A stretch of 64,000 nt of DNA, taken from positions 1,651,564-1,715,563 of the forward strand of contig NZ_RKIE01000001.1 in assembly GCF_003751785.1 (NCBI RefSeq), given 5' to 3'. The position numbers and the translations under genes are program-made. Numbering within the stretch: position 1 is the first letter of the stretch; each line of letters starts with the position of its first letter. Below are positions 37,103 to 48,180 of this stretch, one piece after another. The notes beneath the pieces are model-generated. The model did not search any database, had not been told where the DNA came from, and saw nothing but the letters and a program-made list of their open reading frames with translations. This DNA is from Frigoribacterium sp. PhB160. Its GTDB lineage: Bacteria; Actinomycetota; Actinomycetes; Actinomycetales; Microbacteriaceae.

Positions 37103-37804
37103 TTAACGAGGTTCCGGGCGAGAACCCGTGATCGCCGCGCCGATGCGTAAGTGTGTCGCGCCCTCGGCGACGGCGTCGGCGTAGTCGTCGGACATGCCGG
37201 CCGAGATGGCGTCGGCGCCGGGCGCCAGCGTGCGCACCCGCTCGGACACGGTCCGGAGGCGTGCGAAGGCGGGGCGCGCCGGTCGCCCCAGCGGCGCCAC
37301 GGCCATCACCCCGCGCAGCCGGAGCCCCGGCGACGAGAGCACCCGCTCGACGAGCGGCTCGACCTCGTCGGGCTCGGCACCGCCCCGGCCGGGCTCGTCG
37401 CTGAGGGCGACCTGCACCCACACGTCGAGGAGCCGGCCGTCGTCGACGGCGAGGGCGTCGACGACGCTGGGCCGGTCGAGGGAGTGCACCGCCGCCGCGT
37501 AGCGCCGCGCCTGACGCGCCTTCTTCGACTGGAGCTGGCCCACGAAGTGCCACCGGAGGCCCTCGAGGTCGGCCGTCTCGGCGGACTTGGCCTGCGCCTC
37601 CTGGTGGCGGTTCTCGGCCACGTCGCGGACGCCGAGGTCGTAGAGCTCGCGGACCAGGGAAGCGGGGTGGAACTTGGTCACGACGATGGTCGTCACCTCG
37701 TCCGGACGACGGCCCGCGGCCCGGACGGCGTCGGAGACGCCGGAGGCGACGCGCGCGAGTCGTTCGCGCGTGTCGCCTCCGGTGTCGGGTCGGTCGTCCG
37801 TCAC
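37103..37804 (-). CDS. YggS-family PLP homeostasis protein
   Basis: 233-residue PLP-binding barrel without known enzyme activity, involved in vitamin B6 homeostasis. The PLP lysine is in VTKFHPAS near residue 44; [24 protein letters not shown] and the late [22 protein letters not shown] are family signatures. Its GTG overlaps the ftsZ stop by four bases. In M. tuberculosis a PgeF/YfiH gene lies between ftsZ and this gene; here there is none. Confidence 0.93.
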   Translation of the reverse strand: MTDDRPDTGGDTRERLARVASGVSDAVRAAGRRPDEVTTIVVTKFHPASLVRELYDLGVRDVAENRHQEAQAKSAETADLEGLRWHFVGQLQSKKARQARRYAAAVHSLDRPSVVDALAVDDGRLLDVWVQVALSDEPGRGGAEPDEVEPLVERVLSSPGLRLRGVMAVAPLGRPARPAFARLRTVSERVRTLAPGADAISAGMSDDYADAVAEGATHLRIGAAITGSRPEPR

Positions 37805-38958
37805 TTCAAGAAGTCGGGGACGTCGAGGTCGTCGTCGCCGTCGTCGAAGGCGGGGTCGACAGCACGCGTCGCCGCGGGCTCCTCCGGGCGCTTCCAGCTG
37901 CCGGCGTCGTGCGACGAGCCGCTGTCGGCGATGGCCGAGACGCCGGCCACGGGAGCCGACGTGTCGGACTCGACGAAGCTCGAGCGGCGCTCCTTCGTCT
38001 TGGCCGTGGGCTCGCCGCCGTCGAAGCCCGCGGCGATGACGGTGACGCGCACCTCGTCGCCGAGGGTGTCGTCGATGACGGCGCCGAAGATGATGTTGGC
38101 CTCGGAGTGGACGGCCTCCTGGACGAGGCGTGCCGCGTCGTTGATCTCGAAGATGCCGAGGTTCGACCCGCCCTGGATGGAGAGGAGGACGCCGTGCGCC
38201 CCGTCGATGCTCGCCTCGAGGAGGGGCGAGGCGACGGCGAGCTCGGCGGCCTTGATGGCGCGGTCGGCACCGCGGGACGAGCCGATGCCCATGAGGGCCG
38301 AGCCCGCGCCCTGCATGACCGACTTGACGTCGGCGAAGTCGAGGTTGATGAGGCCGGGCGTCGTGATGAGGTCGGTGATGCCCTGCACGCCGGCGAGCAG
38401 CACCTGGTCGGCCGTGCCGAAGGCCTCGACCATCGAGATGCCGCGCTCGGAGATCTCGAGGAGGCGGTCGTTCGGGACGACGATGAGGGTGTCGACCTCG
38501 TCCTTCAGGGCGGCGACGCCGGCCTCGGCCTGGGCCTGGCGACGCTTGCCCTCGAAGCCGAAGGGCTTCGTGACGACGCCGATGGTGAGCGCGCCGATCG
38601 ACTTCGCGATGCGGGCCACGACGGGGGCGCCGCCGGTGCCCGTGCCGCCGCCCTCGCCCGCCGTGACGAAGACCATGTCGGCCCCGGCGAGGGCCTCCTC
38701 GATCTCTTCGGCGTGGTCTTCGGCGGCGCGACGGCCGACCTCGGGGTCGGCGCCCGCGCCGAGCCCGCGGGTGAGCTCGCGGCCGACGTCGAGCTTGACG
38801 TCGGCGTCGCTTAGCAGGAGCGCCTGGGCGTCGGTGTTGATGGCGATGAACTCGACTCCGCGGAGCCCGAGCTCGATCATGCGGTTGACGGCGTTGACGC
38901 CGCCGCCGCCGACGCCGACGACCTTGATCACGGCAAGGTAGTTATGGTTCGTAGTCAC
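37801..38958 (-). CDS. ftsZ: Cell division protein FtsZ
   Basis: Tubulin-like GTPase that forms the Z ring. 385 residues. The T1-T4 loops include [15 protein letters not shown] at the N-terminus and the tubulin signature [10 protein letters not shown] near residue 103-112; T7 with the catalytic aspartates is in [10 protein letters not shown]. The C-terminal tail ends [11 protein letters not shown], the conserved peptide that binds SepF. The GTG at 38958 has GGAGG upstream. It begins an ftsZ-yggS-sepF-yggT run after a likely promoter region. Confidence 0.98.
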   Translation of the reverse strand: MTTNHNYLAVIKVVGVGGGGVNAVNRMIELGLRGVEFIAINTDAQALLLSDADVKLDVGRELTRGLGAGADPEVGRRAAEDHAEEIEEALAGADMVFVTAGEGGGTGTGGAPVVARIAKSIGALTIGVVTKPFGFEGKRRQAQAEAGVAALKDEVDTLIVVPNDRLLEISERGISMVEAFGTADQVLLAGVQGITDLITTPGLINLDFADVKSVMQGAGSALMGIGSSRGADRAIKAAELAVASPLLEASIDGAHGVLLSIQGGSNLGIFEINDAARLVQEAVHSEANIIFGAVIDDTLGDEVRVTVIAAGFDGGEPTAKTKERRSSFVESDTSAPVAGVSAIADSGSSHDAGSWKRPEEPAATRAVDPAFDDGDDDLDVPDFLK

Positions 38959-39095
38959 GTCCGGGCCTCCGCTGGAACCTTAACTCTATGGTTGAAGGTC
39001 AAGGTTGTACATGGTATGCAAATGCTGCAGTCACAAGCTATGGGGAGCGCATGAGCGTCGTCCACACCGGGGCGGGCGTGTCGCGAACGCACCGC
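38959..39095 (-). promoter_or_regulatory. ftsQ-ftsZ intergenic region, probable ftsZ promoter
   Basis: 137 bases, markedly A/T-richer than the flanking genes, in the place where actinobacterial ftsZ promoters usually lie. A TAGAGT box on the minus strand (38988-38983) is a candidate -10, but no convincing -35 is found at 16-18 bases. Confidence 0.4.
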
Positions 39096-40169
39096 TCATC
39101 TCGTGCGGATGATGCCGTTGTCGGGCGCCGAGACGTCGAACTCGACCGAGGCGGCCGGGTCGCGCTTCGCCTGGTCGGCGATGAGGCCCGCGAGCACCTG
39201 CGCCTTGCGCTCCGACTGGTCGGCGCTGCCCCAGACGACCTGCTCGCCCGTCGTCAGGGTGAGCGTGACGTCGTCGGCGGTCGAGGCCGTCACGGTGTCG
39301 ACCGTGGAGCGGAGCGTCACGGGGAGCGCGAGCAGCACCTCGGCCGCCGACCGGTAGGCCGTCCCGTCGAGGGCCGCTCCCCCGACGTCGACGAGGGGCA
39401 CGCCGTCCTGCCGCGCGTCGAGCCACTGCACGACGATGCCGGCGGGGTCGACCAGCTCGAAGCCGTCGCCCGCGGCGACCGTGGCGATCGGCTGGCGCTC
39501 GGTGACGCGGATGACCAGGGTGTGCGGCGGGGCCGTCTCGGTGACGTAGCTCGCGATGAGCGGGAACTGCTCGAGGTCGGTCGTCAGCCGGCCGAAGTCG
39601 ATGAGCGCGAGCGGCGTGCCGAGCTGGTCGTCGACCGCGGCCTGCACCTGGGCGGCGTCGACGCGGTCCGTGCCCTCGACCCGGATCTGCTGCAGCGAGA
39701 GCAGCGGCGAGAACACGGCGACGGCGACGGAGGCCACGAGGAGGACCGTCACGGCGCCGACGGCGATCCACGTGGCGCGCCGGTGACGGGACCGCCTCGT
39801 GAAGCGACGGACCTCGGAGCGCTCGACGCGCCTCCTCTCGGCGGAGGCCCTGCGGGCGGCTCGCCGGGCGTCGTGGGCTCGGCGACGGGACTCGTCGGCG
39901 CTGCCCGGTGCGGGGTCGATGCGGGCCGGCTCGGCCGCGTCCGACGGCGCCGGACGACCGGGGCCGGCCGGGGCCGGGGCGACGACCGGCACGGGCCCGG
40001 TGGGGGCGTCGTCGCCGACGCTCTCGCCGCCGGTCGACCTCTTCCGCTCGGCGCGGGCGGCGAGGCCGCGCAGCCGATCGCCGAGAGGTGCACGACCCGC
40101 GGGCGGGTCGGCTGGTCCGTCGGCCTCGTCCGGGGCGGAGGGCGGCTCGAAGCCCTCGGGCCGCCTCAC
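39096..40169 (-). CDS. ftsQ: Cell division protein FtsQ
   Basis: Bitopic divisome protein linking FtsL/FtsB to other components. 357 residues: a long cytoplasmic part of about 130 residues rich in Ala, Arg and Pro, one membrane helix (about 137-158, IAVGAVTVLLVASVAVAVF), a POTRA domain starting LSLQQIRVEGTDRV, and the FtsQ beta domain. It lies between murC and ftsZ as in other actinobacteria. The GTG at 40169 is 40 bases from the murC stop; the long N-terminus makes the exact start uncertain. Confidence 0.92.
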   Translation of the reverse strand: MRRPEGFEPPSAPDEADGPADPPAGRAPLGDRLRGLAARAERKRSTGGESVGDDAPTGPVPVVAPAPAGPGRPAPSDAAEPARIDPAPGSADESRRRAHDARRAARRASAERRRVERSEVRRFTRRSRHRRATWIAVGAVTVLLVASVAVAVFSPLLSLQQIRVEGTDRVDAAQVQAAVDDQLGTPLALIDFGRLTTDLEQFPLIASYVTETAPPHTLVIRVTERQPIATVAAGDGFELVDPAGIVVQWLDARQDGVPLVDVGGAALDGTAYRSAAEVLLALPVTLRSTVDTVTASTADDVTLTLTTGEQVVWGSADQSERKAQVLAGLIADQAKRDPAASVEFDVSAPDNGIIRTR

Positions 40170-40209
40170 GGCCGACCCGTGGGTCGCCCCGACGGGGTGG
40201 GACGGGGGG

Positions 40210-41640
40210 TCACGCGCCCGTCTCCTCCGCGGTCGAGGCGTCGGGCTCGGCCGCGGCGTCGAGGGCGCCGAGCAGCTGGGGCACGATGCGGTAGACGTCG
40301 CCGCAGCCGAGCGTGATGACGAAGTCGCCGTCGCGGGCGATCCGGGCGGTGAGGTCGGCCGCCGCCTGCCAGTCGGCGACGAAGTCGACCCGGCCGGCGT
40401 CGGCGAAGCGCTCGGAGACGAGCGCGCCCGTGACGCCGGGCTCGGGGTCCTCGCGCGCTCCGTAGACGTCGAGCACGACCGTGTGGTCGGCCAGCCGCTC
40501 GTAGGTCTCGGCGAACTCGCCGGCCATCATGCGCGTGCGGCTGTAGAGGTGCGGCTGGTGGACCGCGATGAGGCGCCCCTCCCCCACGACCGACCGGGCG
40601 GCCTGGAGCGCCGCGGCGACCTCGGTGGGGTGGTGGGCGTAGTCGTCGTAGACGCTCACGCCTCGCACGGTGCCGTGCAGCTCGAAGCGGCGCTCGGTGC
40701 CGCCGAACGACTCGAGCCCCGCGATCGCCGCCTCGGGGTCGACGCCGAGGCCGACCAGCACCGCGAAGGCACCGGCCGCGTTGACGGCGTTGTGACGGCC
40801 CGGCACGCGCAGCTGGACGGGCCAGCTGGCGCCGTCGCGGTGGAGGGTGAACGACACCGGTCCGGCGGACGCGACGTCGGACAGGCGCACGTCGGCCGAC
40901 GCGTCCTCGCCGAAGGTGACGACGGCGGGGTGGTCGAGGGCGGCGGCGACGCGGCGCGCGCCGGCGTCGTCGCTCGAGATGACGACGAGCTCGCCCGCGG
41001 CGGAGGCGAAGTCGACGAAGGCTTGGTCGAACGCCTCGTGCGACCCGTAGTGGTCGAGGTGGTCGGCGTCGACGTTCGTGATGAGGGCGACGGCCGTGTC
41101 GTAGAGCAGGAACGAGCCGTCGGACTCGTCGGCCTCGACCACGAACAGGTCGTCGTCGCCGCCCGCGGCGCTCACGCCGAGCGACTGGATGACGCCGCCG
41201 TTGACGAAGCTGGGGCGACGGCCCGCCGCGAGCAGGGCCGTGACGAGCATGCCCGTCGACGTCGTCTTGCCGTGCGCGCCGGCGACCGACACGAGGCGGT
41301 GCCCGCCGATGAGCCAGGCGAGCGCCTGCGAGCGGTGCAGCACGGGGATGCCCTCGGCGAGGGCCCGCTGGTACTCCGGGTTGTCCTGCCAGAGAGCGCC
41401 GGTCACGACCAGCGTGTCGGCGTCGCCGACGTTCGCGGCGTCGTGGCCGATCGCGATATGCGCGCCGAGCTCGCGCAGAGCGGCCACGCCGGCCGTCTCG
41501 CGGATGTCGGAGCCCGTCACCCGGTGCCCCGCGGCGAGGAACACGCGCGCGATGCCGCTCATGCCCGAGCCGCCGATGCCGACGAAGTGGACGCGGCCGA
41601 GCTCGGCCGGGATCTGCTGCTGGAGGTCGGGCTTGATCAT
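40210..41640 (-). CDS. murC: UDP-N-acetylmuramate--amino acid ligase MurC
   Basis: Adds the first amino acid to UDP-MurNAc. 476 residues. [17 protein letters not shown] is the UDP-binding N-terminus, [11 protein letters not shown] the ATP loop near 115, and [13 protein letters not shown] the C-terminal domain. In B-type peptidoglycan of this family glycine occupies position 1 (family knowledge); the sequence alone does not tell Gly from Ala specificity. The ATG at 41640 overlaps the murG stop (ATGA). Confidence 0.96.
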   Translation of the reverse strand: MIKPDLQQQIPAELGRVHFVGIGGSGMSGIARVFLAAGHRVTGSDIRETAGVAALRELGAHIAIGHDAANVGDADTLVVTGALWQDNPEYQRALAEGIPVLHRSQALAWLIGGHRLVSVAGAHGKTTSTGMLVTALLAAGRRPSFVNGGVIQSLGVSAAGGDDDLFVVEADESDGSFLLYDTAVALITNVDADHLDHYGSHEAFDQAFVDFASAAGELVVISSDDAGARRVAAALDHPAVVTFGEDASADVRLSDVASAGPVSFTLHRDGASWPVQLRVPGRHNAVNAAGAFAVLVGLGVDPEAAIAGLESFGGTERRFELHGTVRGVSVYDDYAHHPTEVAAALQAARSVVGEGRLIAVHQPHLYSRTRMMAGEFAETYERLADHTVVLDVYGAREDPEPGVTGALVSERFADAGRVDFVADWQAAADLTARIARDGDFVITLGCGDVYRIVPQLLGALDAAAEPDASTAEETGA

Positions 41641-42791
41641 CGTTCTCCGGTGGTGCTCGAGGGCGTCGTCCTGGTGCCGTCGCGACGGGCGTGGGCCGCG
41701 GGTCGGGCCGTCGAGGAGGCGCGGCCGACGGCGTCGAGGACGAGGTCGACCGTGCGGTCGGTGCCGTCGAGCACCCCGACGGTGGCCGCGCGGACCGCCA
41801 TGTCGGCGATGGTGGCCCGGTCGAGCAGGAGGTCGACGAGGCGACCCTGCACCCACTCGGGCGTGAAGTCGGCGTCGGCGACGAGGACGGCGCCGCCGGC
41901 CTCGACGACGTCGGTCGCGTTGAACCGCTGCTCGCCGTTGCCGACGGGGTAGGGCACGAGCACGGACGGCAGGCCGAGGGCGGTCAGCTCGCTCACCGTG
42001 GCCGAGCCGGAGCGCGAGACGACGAAGTCGGCCGCCGAGAGGGCGAGGTCCATGCGGTCGCAGTACCGGAGCAGGTGGTACCCCGCGAGGTCGGTCGAGC
42101 GGAGGTCGCTCTTCTCCCCGGTGATGTGCAGGATCTGCCAGCCGGCTCCGAGGATGCCCGCGGCGGAGGCGGCGACCGTCTCGTTGAGGCGGCGCGCGCC
42201 CGTCGAGCCGCCCGTGACGAGCACGGTGGGCTTGGCGGGGTCGAGGCCGAACTCGGCCAGCGCCTCCTGGTGGACGGCACGGCGGTCGAGGGTCTCGATC
42301 TCGACGCGCAGCGGCATGCCGACCCGGCGCGCATGGCGGAGCCTGGTCGACCGGAAGACGACGCCGACGTGCTTCGTGAAGAGGGCACCGAGGACGTTGG
42401 CCATGCCGGGCTTGGCGTTCGCCTCGTGCACCACGAGGGGGACGCCGGAGATGCGCGCGGCGACGTAGGCCGGTGCCGAGGCGTAGCCGCCGAAGCCGAC
42501 GACGACGTCGACGTCGTGCTCGGCCAGCAGGGCACGGACGCCGTCGACGGCGCCCTTGAGCGCGCCCGGGAAGCGGAGGGCGGCCGGCGAGACCCGACGC
42601 GGGAAGGGCAGGCGGGGCACGGTGAGCAGCTCGTAGCCGCGCTGCGGGACCAGCCGGGCCTCGAGGCCCTCGGCCGTGCCCAGCACGAGCACGGTGGCGT
42701 CGGGCTCCCGACGACGGAGCCGGTCGGCGACCGCGAGCAGGGGGTTCACGTGGCCGGCGGTGCCGCCGCCGGCGAGGAGGTACGTCGTCAC
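41637..42791 (-). CDS. murG: Lipid II synthase MurG (GlcNAc transferase)
   Basis: Transfers GlcNAc to lipid I at the inner face of the membrane, making lipid II. 384 residues. [21 protein letters not shown] near the start is the first G loop; [14 protein letters not shown] and [13 protein letters not shown] follow, and [12 protein letters not shown] opens the C-terminal UDP-GlcNAc domain, with [14 protein letters not shown] 42791 overlaps the ftsW stop (GTGA). About 25 Arg/Thr/Ser-rich residues form an unusual tail. Confidence 0.96.
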   Translation of the reverse strand: MTTYLLAGGGTAGHVNPLLAVADRLRRREPDATVLVLGTAEGLEARLVPQRGYELLTVPRLPFPRRVSPAALRFPGALKGAVDGVRALLAEHDVDVVVGFGGYASAPAYVAARISGVPLVVHEANAKPGMANVLGALFTKHVGVVFRSTRLRHARRVGMPLRVEIETLDRRAVHQEALAEFGLDPAKPTVLVTGGSTGARRLNETVAASAAGILGAGWQILHITGEKSDLRSTDLAGYHLLRYCDRMDLALSAADFVVSRSGSATVSELTALGLPSVLVPYPVGNGEQRFNATDVVEAGGAVLVADADFTPEWVQGRLVDLLLDRATIADMAVRAATVGVLDGTDRTVDLVLDAVGRASSTARPAAHARRDGTRTTPSSTTGER

Positions 42792-44161
42792 CGGAGAGAC
42801 CCTACCCGCTGGTCGCGGAGCCTCGACGACGTCGCGGGCTCCTCGTGCCGACGGGCGAACGAGAGCACCACGCCGATGGCGAGCAGCGTCACGATGAGCG
42901 CCGAGCCGCCCGCGGAGATCAGCGGCAGGGGCACCCCGAGCACCGGCAGGAGGCCGAGGACCACGGCGATGTTGATGAGCGCCTGGCCGATGATCCAGGC
43001 GGTGATCGCCCCGGTCGTGACGCGCACGAAGGGGTCGTCGGTGCGGCGGATGATCTTGATGAAGCCGGTGGCGAGGACGATGAACAGGGCCAGCACGACG
43101 ACGGCGCCGATCAGGCCGAGCTCCTCGCCGATGATGGCGAAGATGAAGTCGTTGTCGGCCTCGGGCAGCCACGACCACTTCGACTTCGAGTTGCCGAGGC
43201 CGACGCCGAATAGCCCGCCGGAGGCGAGGGCCCACGTCCCGTGCAGCGACTGCCAGCACGCGGCCTGGTAGTCGCTCGAGTCGGTGCAGCCCGACATCCA
43301 CGCGGCGATGCGCTCGTTGCGCGAGTCGGAGGCCGAGGCGATGATCGGCACCACCGCGAGCAGGAAGAGCACGGGCACGGCGAGGAAGCGGAGGCGGACG
43401 CCGGCGAACCAGACGGCCGCGAACACGAGCAGCAGCATGACCATGGTCGTCCCGAGGTCGCCGCCGAGGATGACGAAGCCGACCGCTGCGCCCGCGACGG
43501 GGACGAGCGGGATGACGAGGTGGCGCCAGTCGTCGAGGAGGTCGCGCTTGACGGTCAGGATCATGCCGAGCCAGACCGCGAGGGCGAGCTTGACCGCCTC
43601 GGACGGCTGGGCCGTGAAGGCGTTGCCGACGTTGATCCAGTTGCGGTTGCCGCCGACCTCGTAGCCCAGGGGGCTGAACACGAGCAGCTGCAGGAAGACC
43701 GCGAACCCGAGGATGTGCCAGGCGTACCGCTTGTAGAACGAGATCGGCAGCCGCGAGGCGATGAGCATCAGCGGCACGCCGATCGCCGCGTAGACGCCCT
43801 GGCGCACGAAGGCGCCGAAGAACGACGTGTGCTCGGACGCGATGTACTGCTCGACCGACGAGGACGACAGCACCATGACGAGCCCCAGCACGACCATGAA
43901 GAGCGTCGTGCCGAGGATGAGGAAGAACGAGCCGGTCTCGGCGGCGAAGAGCTTCTTCACCCGGACGACGGCACCCGCCCGGCGGGCGTCGTGGTCGTCG
44001 CCGGAGCCTCCGGCGGAGGACGCCGGCGCAGGCCCCGACCTCGATGGTCGCGACGTGCTCGGGGCGGAGACGCGGGCCGCGCGTCCCGCCGCGGCGGCGG
44101 CGGCGCGACGGGCGGCGTCAGTCGGTCGGCGCCCCGGGAGGCTGGACGTCGGGTCGGCCAT
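42788..44161 (-). CDS. ftsW: Septal peptidoglycan polymerase FtsW
   Basis: SEDS glycosyltransferase that polymerises lipid II with FtsI at the septum. About 457 residues with ten membrane helices after a 70-residue Ala/Ser/Arg-rich cytoplasmic N-terminus. SEDS signatures: [22 protein letters not shown], with the conserved GGNRNWI, and [20 protein letters not shown] near the end. I chose ATG 44161 because GAGGGG lies eight bases upstream; GTG 44170 is the alternative. Either start lies inside the end of murD, an overlap of about 44-53 bases. Confidence 0.94.
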   Translation of the reverse strand: MADPTSSLPGRRPTDAARRAAAAAAGRAARVSAPSTSRPSRSGPAPASSAGGSGDDHDARRAGAVVRVKKLFAAETGSFFLILGTTLFMVVLGLVMVLSSSSVEQYIASEHTSFFGAFVRQGVYAAIGVPLMLIASRLPISFYKRYAWHILGFAVFLQLLVFSPLGYEVGGNRNWINVGNAFTAQPSEAVKLALAVWLGMILTVKRDLLDDWRHLVIPLVPVAGAAVGFVILGGDLGTTMVMLLLVFAAVWFAGVRLRFLAVPVLFLLAVVPIIASASDSRNERIAAWMSGCTDSSDYQAACWQSLHGTWALASGGLFGVGLGNSKSKWSWLPEADNDFIFAIIGEELGLIGAVVVLALFIVLATGFIKIIRRTDDPFVRVTTGAITAWIIGQALINIAVVLGLLPVLGVPLPLISAGGSALIVTLLAIGVVLSFARRHEEPATSSRLRDQRVGSLR

Positions 44162-45680
44162 CGGCGTCACCCCTCAGGTGCTCGTGGACGGCGGAGGCGA
44201 AAGCCCTGCCCCGCGCCGTGTAGTCGGTGAACTGGTCGAAGGACGCCGCGGCCGGGGCCAGGAGGACGGTGTCCCCCGGCTCCGCGGCGCCCGCCGCGAG
44301 GCGGACCGCCGTCGGCATCACCTTCTCAGTGTCCGTCTCGTCCACCTCCAGGACGGGGACGCGGGGCGCGTGTCGCGCGAAGGCCTCGACGAGCTCGGAG
44401 CGGTCGACCCCGATGAGCACGGCGGCCCTGACGTGCGCGGTCGCGTCGCGCACCAGGGGCGCGACGTCCACGCCCTTGAACGTGCCGCCGACGATCCAGA
44501 CCACGGAGGGGTACGCCCCGAGGGAGGCCTGGGCCGCGTGGGGGTTCGTCGCCTTCGAGTCGTCGACCCAGGTCACGTCGGCGGCCTCGGCCACGACCTC
44601 CGTGCGGTGGTGGTCGACGCGGAAGGCACGGACGGCGATCCGCACGGCGGACGGGTCGACGCCGACCGCCCGCACGAGGGCGGCGGCGGCGAGCACGTCG
44701 GCGACGAGGTGGTCGGCCCCGAGCCCCGACGCCTCGAGGTCGTCGGTGCCCGCCAGCTCGAGCGCGCGGTGCCGTCGGTCGTCGAGGAAGGCCCGGTCGA
44801 CGAGGACGCCGCCGTCGTCGCCCGCCACCACGCCGAAGTCGCTGGGGCCGGGCGCGCCGAGGCCGAAGCCGACGGCACGGCAGCCCTCGGCCACGTCGGC
44901 CTCCTCGACCATGTGCAGCGTCGCGTCGTCGGCCTTGTTGTAGACGCAGGCGACGACCGTGTTCTCGTAGACCTTGGCCTTCGCTGCGCGGTACGCCTCG
45001 GCCCCGCCGTGCCACTCGAGGTGGTCGTCCTCGATGTTGAGGCAGACGGAGGCACGGGGCCGGAGGGCTCCGGGGCCGGCGGTGGGCAGGGCGTGCAGCT
45101 GGTGGCTCGACAGCTCGACGACGAGCAGGTCGAGCCCCTCGGGGTCGCGGACCGCGTCGAGCACGGGCACGCCGATGTTGCCGCAGGCGGCGACGCTCCG
45201 CCCGTCGGCGGCGGCCATGGCCGCGGCCAGCTGCGTCGTCGTCGTCTTGCCGTTCGTCCCCGTGACGAGCACCCAGTCGGCCACCCGCGGGGTCTTGTCC
45301 CGGAGGCGCCAGGCCAGCTCGACGTCGCCCCAGACGGCCGCGGGGGCCTCGGCGGCCCAGCGCGACATCGGGTGGTGCGGCGCGAAGCCCGGCGAGACGA
45401 CGACGAGCTCGGCGTCGAAGGCGACCAGCGCCTCCGGCGCCTCGGTCATGCCGGGGACGATGAGCAGCTCAGCCCCGATGAGGGAGAGCAGCTCGGCACG
45501 CTCGTCGTCGGCCGACGGGGCGACGACGAGCACCCGGGCGCCCAGCTCGGCGAGGGTGTCGGCGACGGCGAAGCCGGTCACGCCGAGCCCGAGCACCGCG
45601 ACGCGGAGCCCGGACCAGTCCGCGTGCCAGCTGGTCAGGCCGTCGAGGCGCGAGGACGGGGTGGGGACGACGTCGGTCAC
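44118..45680 (-). CDS. murD: UDP-MurNAc-peptide:D-glutamate ligase MurD
   Basis: Adds D-Glu to the UDP-MurNAc aminoacyl precursor. 520 residues, slightly long for the family. [17 protein letters not shown] is the uracil-binding domain, [14 protein letters not shown] the ATP loop, [10 protein letters not shown] the metal site and [17 protein letters not shown] the C-terminal domain. The GTG at 45680 overlaps the mraY stop. Its 3' end overlaps ftsW. Confidence 0.96.
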   Translation of the reverse strand: MTDVVPTPSSRLDGLTSWHADWSGLRVAVLGLGVTGFAVADTLAELGARVLVVAPSADDERAELLSLIGAELLIVPGMTEAPEALVAFDAELVVVSPGFAPHHPMSRWAAEAPAAVWGDVELAWRLRDKTPRVADWVLVTGTNGKTTTTQLAAAMAAADGRSVAACGNIGVPVLDAVRDPEGLDLLVVELSSHQLHALPTAGPGALRPRASVCLNIEDDHLEWHGGAEAYRAAKAKVYENTVVACVYNKADDATLHMVEEADVAEGCRAVGFGLGAPGPSDFGVVAGDDGGVLVDRAFLDDRRHRALELAGTDDLEASGLGADHLVADVLAAAALVRAVGVDPSAVRIAVRAFRVDHHRTEVVAEAADVTWVDDSKATNPHAAQASLGAYPSVVWIVGGTFKGVDVAPLVRDATAHVRAAVLIGVDRSELVEAFARHAPRVPVLEVDETDTEKVMPTAVRLAAGAAEPGDTVLLAPAAASFDQFTDYTARGRAFASAVHEHLRGDADGRPDVQPPGAPTD

Positions 45681-46780
45681 GAGGTGCGCGCGATCCACTC
45701 GAGGTAGAAGACGCCCACGCCGGCGGCGACGAACAGCCCCGCGATGATCCAGAACCGGACCACGACCGTGACCTCCGCCCACCCCTTGAGCTCGAAGTGG
45801 TGGTGCAGCGGGCTCATCAGGAAGATGCGTTTGCCCTTCGTGATCTTGAAGTACGCCCGCTGCAAGATCACCGAGCCGGTGACGACGAGGAAGAGACCGC
45901 CGATCAGGACGAGGAGGAGCTCGGTGCGGCTGAGGATGGCGAGGGCGGCCAGGGCGCCGCCGAGGCCGAGCGACCCCGTGTCGCCTAGGAAGATCTGGGC
46001 CGGCGAGGTGTTCCACCACAGGAACCCGATGAGCCCGCCGCAGATCGCGGCCGCCACGACGGCCAGGTCGAGGGGGTTGGCGACGGTGTAGCAGGCGCTC
46101 CGCGTCGTCTCGTCGAGCCTCGTGCTGAAGCACGACTGGTTGAACTGCCAGAAGCCGATGAAGATGTACGACGCGATCGCGAGGATGGACGAGCCCGTGG
46201 CGAGGCCGTCGAGGCCGTCGGCGACGTTGACGCCGTTCGAGGTGCTCACGGTGATGAGCACCACCCAGATCAGGAACAGCCCGCCGCCGATGACGCTGCC
46301 GAAGACCATGAAGTCGAGCCAGGAGATGTCGCGGATGCCCGAGATGGCCGCGGACGCCGGGGTCAGCCCGTTGGCGTTGGGGAACGACAGGGCGAGGACG
46401 GCGAAGACCGCGCCCACGACGACCTGGCCGGCGATCTTCGCCCAGCCGCCCAGCCCGAGGCTGCGCTGGTTGCGGACCTTGAGGAAGTCGTCGAGGAACC
46501 CGACGGTGCCGAGGCCGACCATCATGAAGAGCACGAGGAGCCCGCTGAGGGTGATGTCGTCCGGGGCGACGAGGTGGCCGATGAAGTAGCCGATCACGGT
46601 GCCGAGGATCAGCACGATGCCGCCCATCGTGGCCGTGCCGCGCTTCGTGTGGTGCGACTGCGGACCGTCGTCGCGGATGAACTGTCCCCAGCCGAGGCGG
46701 TGGAACAGCTTGATGAACAGCGGCGTCATCAGCAGGGTGAAGACGAGCGACACCCCGCCGGCGATCAGGAGCGCGATCAC
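45677..46780 (-). CDS. mraY: Phospho-MurNAc-pentapeptide transferase MraY
   Basis: Makes lipid I by linking the precursor to undecaprenyl phosphate. 367 residues with ten membrane helices. [11 protein letters not shown], the aspartate motif [23 protein letters not shown] and the HHHFELKGW loop are all present. The loop between helices carries an insert with three Cys ([19 protein letters not shown]), a possible disulfide pair on the outer face. GTG 46780 overlaps the murF stop. Confidence 0.97.
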   Translation of the reverse strand: MIALLIAGGVSLVFTLLMTPLFIKLFHRLGWGQFIRDDGPQSHHTKRGTATMGGIVLILGTVIGYFIGHLVAPDDITLSGLLVLFMMVGLGTVGFLDDFLKVRNQRSLGLGGWAKIAGQVVVGAVFAVLALSFPNANGLTPASAAISGIRDISWLDFMVFGSVIGGGLFLIWVVLITVSTSNGVNVADGLDGLATGSSILAIASYIFIGFWQFNQSCFSTRLDETTRSACYTVANPLDLAVVAAAICGGLIGFLWWNTSPAQIFLGDTGSLGLGGALAALAILSRTELLLVLIGGLFLVVTGSVILQRAYFKITKGKRIFLMSPLHHHFELKGWAEVTVVVRFWIIAGLFVAAGVGVFYLEWIARTS

Positions 46781-48180
46781 TCGGACACCGCCGCGAGGCG
46801 GTCGCCGAGGAACCGGAGGCCCGCCGACTTGGACGACTTGACGAGCACGACGTCGCCCGCGCGGAGCGAGCCGCGCAGGAGGTCGTAGGCCTCGTCGATG
46901 TCGGTGACGAACACGGATTCTCCGTCCCACGAGCCCTCGAGGCCCGCGGCCACGTGGATGAGGCGCGCCTCGGTGCCGACGACGACCAGCTGGCCGACGT
47001 TGAGCCGGACCACGAGGCGTCCGATGCGGTCGTGCTCCTCCCGGGCGAACTCGCCGAGCTCGGCCATCTCGCCCAGGACGGCGATCGAGCGGCCGCCCTC
47101 GGGGACGATCTGCACGAGCGTCTTCAGCGCGGCCGCGACCGAGTCGGGGCTCGCGTTGTAGGCGTCGTTGACGACGGTCACGCCGTCGCCTCCGTCGAGC
47201 ACCTCCATGCGCCAGCGCTCGGCCCGGGCGACGGTCTCGAGCACCGCGGCCGCACGGTCGAGGTCGAGGCCCCACTCCCCCGCGACGGTGAGGGCGGCGA
47301 GGGCGTTCATGACGTGGTGCTCGCCGAGGATGCGCAGGTCGACCCGTCGGGTCAGGTCGCCGTGCGTCAGGGTGAAGGACGTGCCGGTCGCCGTCACGTC
47401 GACGTCGGCCGCCCGGTAGGTCGCCGAGTCGGCGAGCCCGAACGTGACGACGCGCGCCGCGGTGACCGAGGCCATGCCGGCGACGCGGTCGTCGTCGGCG
47501 TTGAGCACGGCGGTGCCGGTCTCGGGCAGGTCGGTGACCATCTCGGCCTTGGCGGCGCGGGTGCCCTCGATGCCGCCGAACCCGCCGGCGTGCGCGAGGC
47601 CCACCTTGAGCACGACGCCGGTGTCGGGCCGCGCGATCTCGACCAGCCGGGCGATCTCGCCGGGGCCGGAGGCGCCCATCTCGACGACGAGGAACTCGGT
47701 CGCGTCGTCGATGCGCAGCATCGAGATCGGCGCGCCGACGTGGTTGTTGAAGGAGCCCTCGGGGGCGACCGTCGGGGCGACGTCGCCGAGGACGGCGCGG
47801 AGCATGTTCTTCGTGCTCGTCTTGCCGTTCGAGCCCGTGATGCCGACCACGCGCAGGCGGCCGTGACGACGGACGCGTTCGACGACGGCCGCGGCGAGGC
47901 GCGACAGCGCGACGACTCCGTCGTCGACGACCATCACGGGCACGGTCGCCTCGACGGGCCGTTCGGCCACGACGAGGGCGGCGCCGGCGGAGACCGCGGC
48001 GTCGACGAAGAGGTGCCCGTCGGTCACCTCGCCGCGGAGGGCGAAGAACACCGACCCCGCGGTCACGAGGCGCGAGTCGGTCTCGACCGAGCCGGAGACG
48101 ACCAGGTCTCCCCGCGCCTCCTCGTCGTGGAGGACGCCGCCCGTGATCTCGACGACCTCGGCGACGGTGAGGGCGATCAC
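46777..48180 (-). CDS. murF: UDP-MurNAc-tripeptide:D-Ala-D-Ala ligase MurF
   Basis: Completes the pentapeptide by adding D-Ala-D-Ala. 467 residues. [17 protein letters not shown] is the N-terminal substrate domain, [15 protein letters not shown] the ATP loop near 115, MGASGPGEI follows, and [16 protein letters not shown] the C-terminal domain. GTG 48180 overlaps the murE stop, and its own stop overlaps the mraY start, so translation is coupled on both sides. Confidence 0.97.
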   Translation of the reverse strand: MIALTVAEVVEITGGVLHDEEARGDLVVSGSVETDSRLVTAGSVFFALRGEVTDGHLFVDAAVSAGAALVVAERPVEATVPVMVVDDGVVALSRLAAAVVERVRRHGRLRVVGITGSNGKTSTKNMLRAVLGDVAPTVAPEGSFNNHVGAPISMLRIDDATEFLVVEMGASGPGEIARLVEIARPDTGVVLKVGLAHAGGFGGIEGTRAAKAEMVTDLPETGTAVLNADDDRVAGMASVTAARVVTFGLADSATYRAADVDVTATGTSFTLTHGDLTRRVDLRILGEHHVMNALAALTVAGEWGLDLDRAAAVLETVARAERWRMEVLDGGDGVTVVNDAYNASPDSVAAALKTLVQIVPEGGRSIAVLGEMAELGEFAREEHDRIGRLVVRLNVGQLVVVGTEARLIHVAAGLEGSWDGESVFVTDIDEAYDLLRGSLRAGDVVLVKSSKSAGLRFLGDRLAAVSE

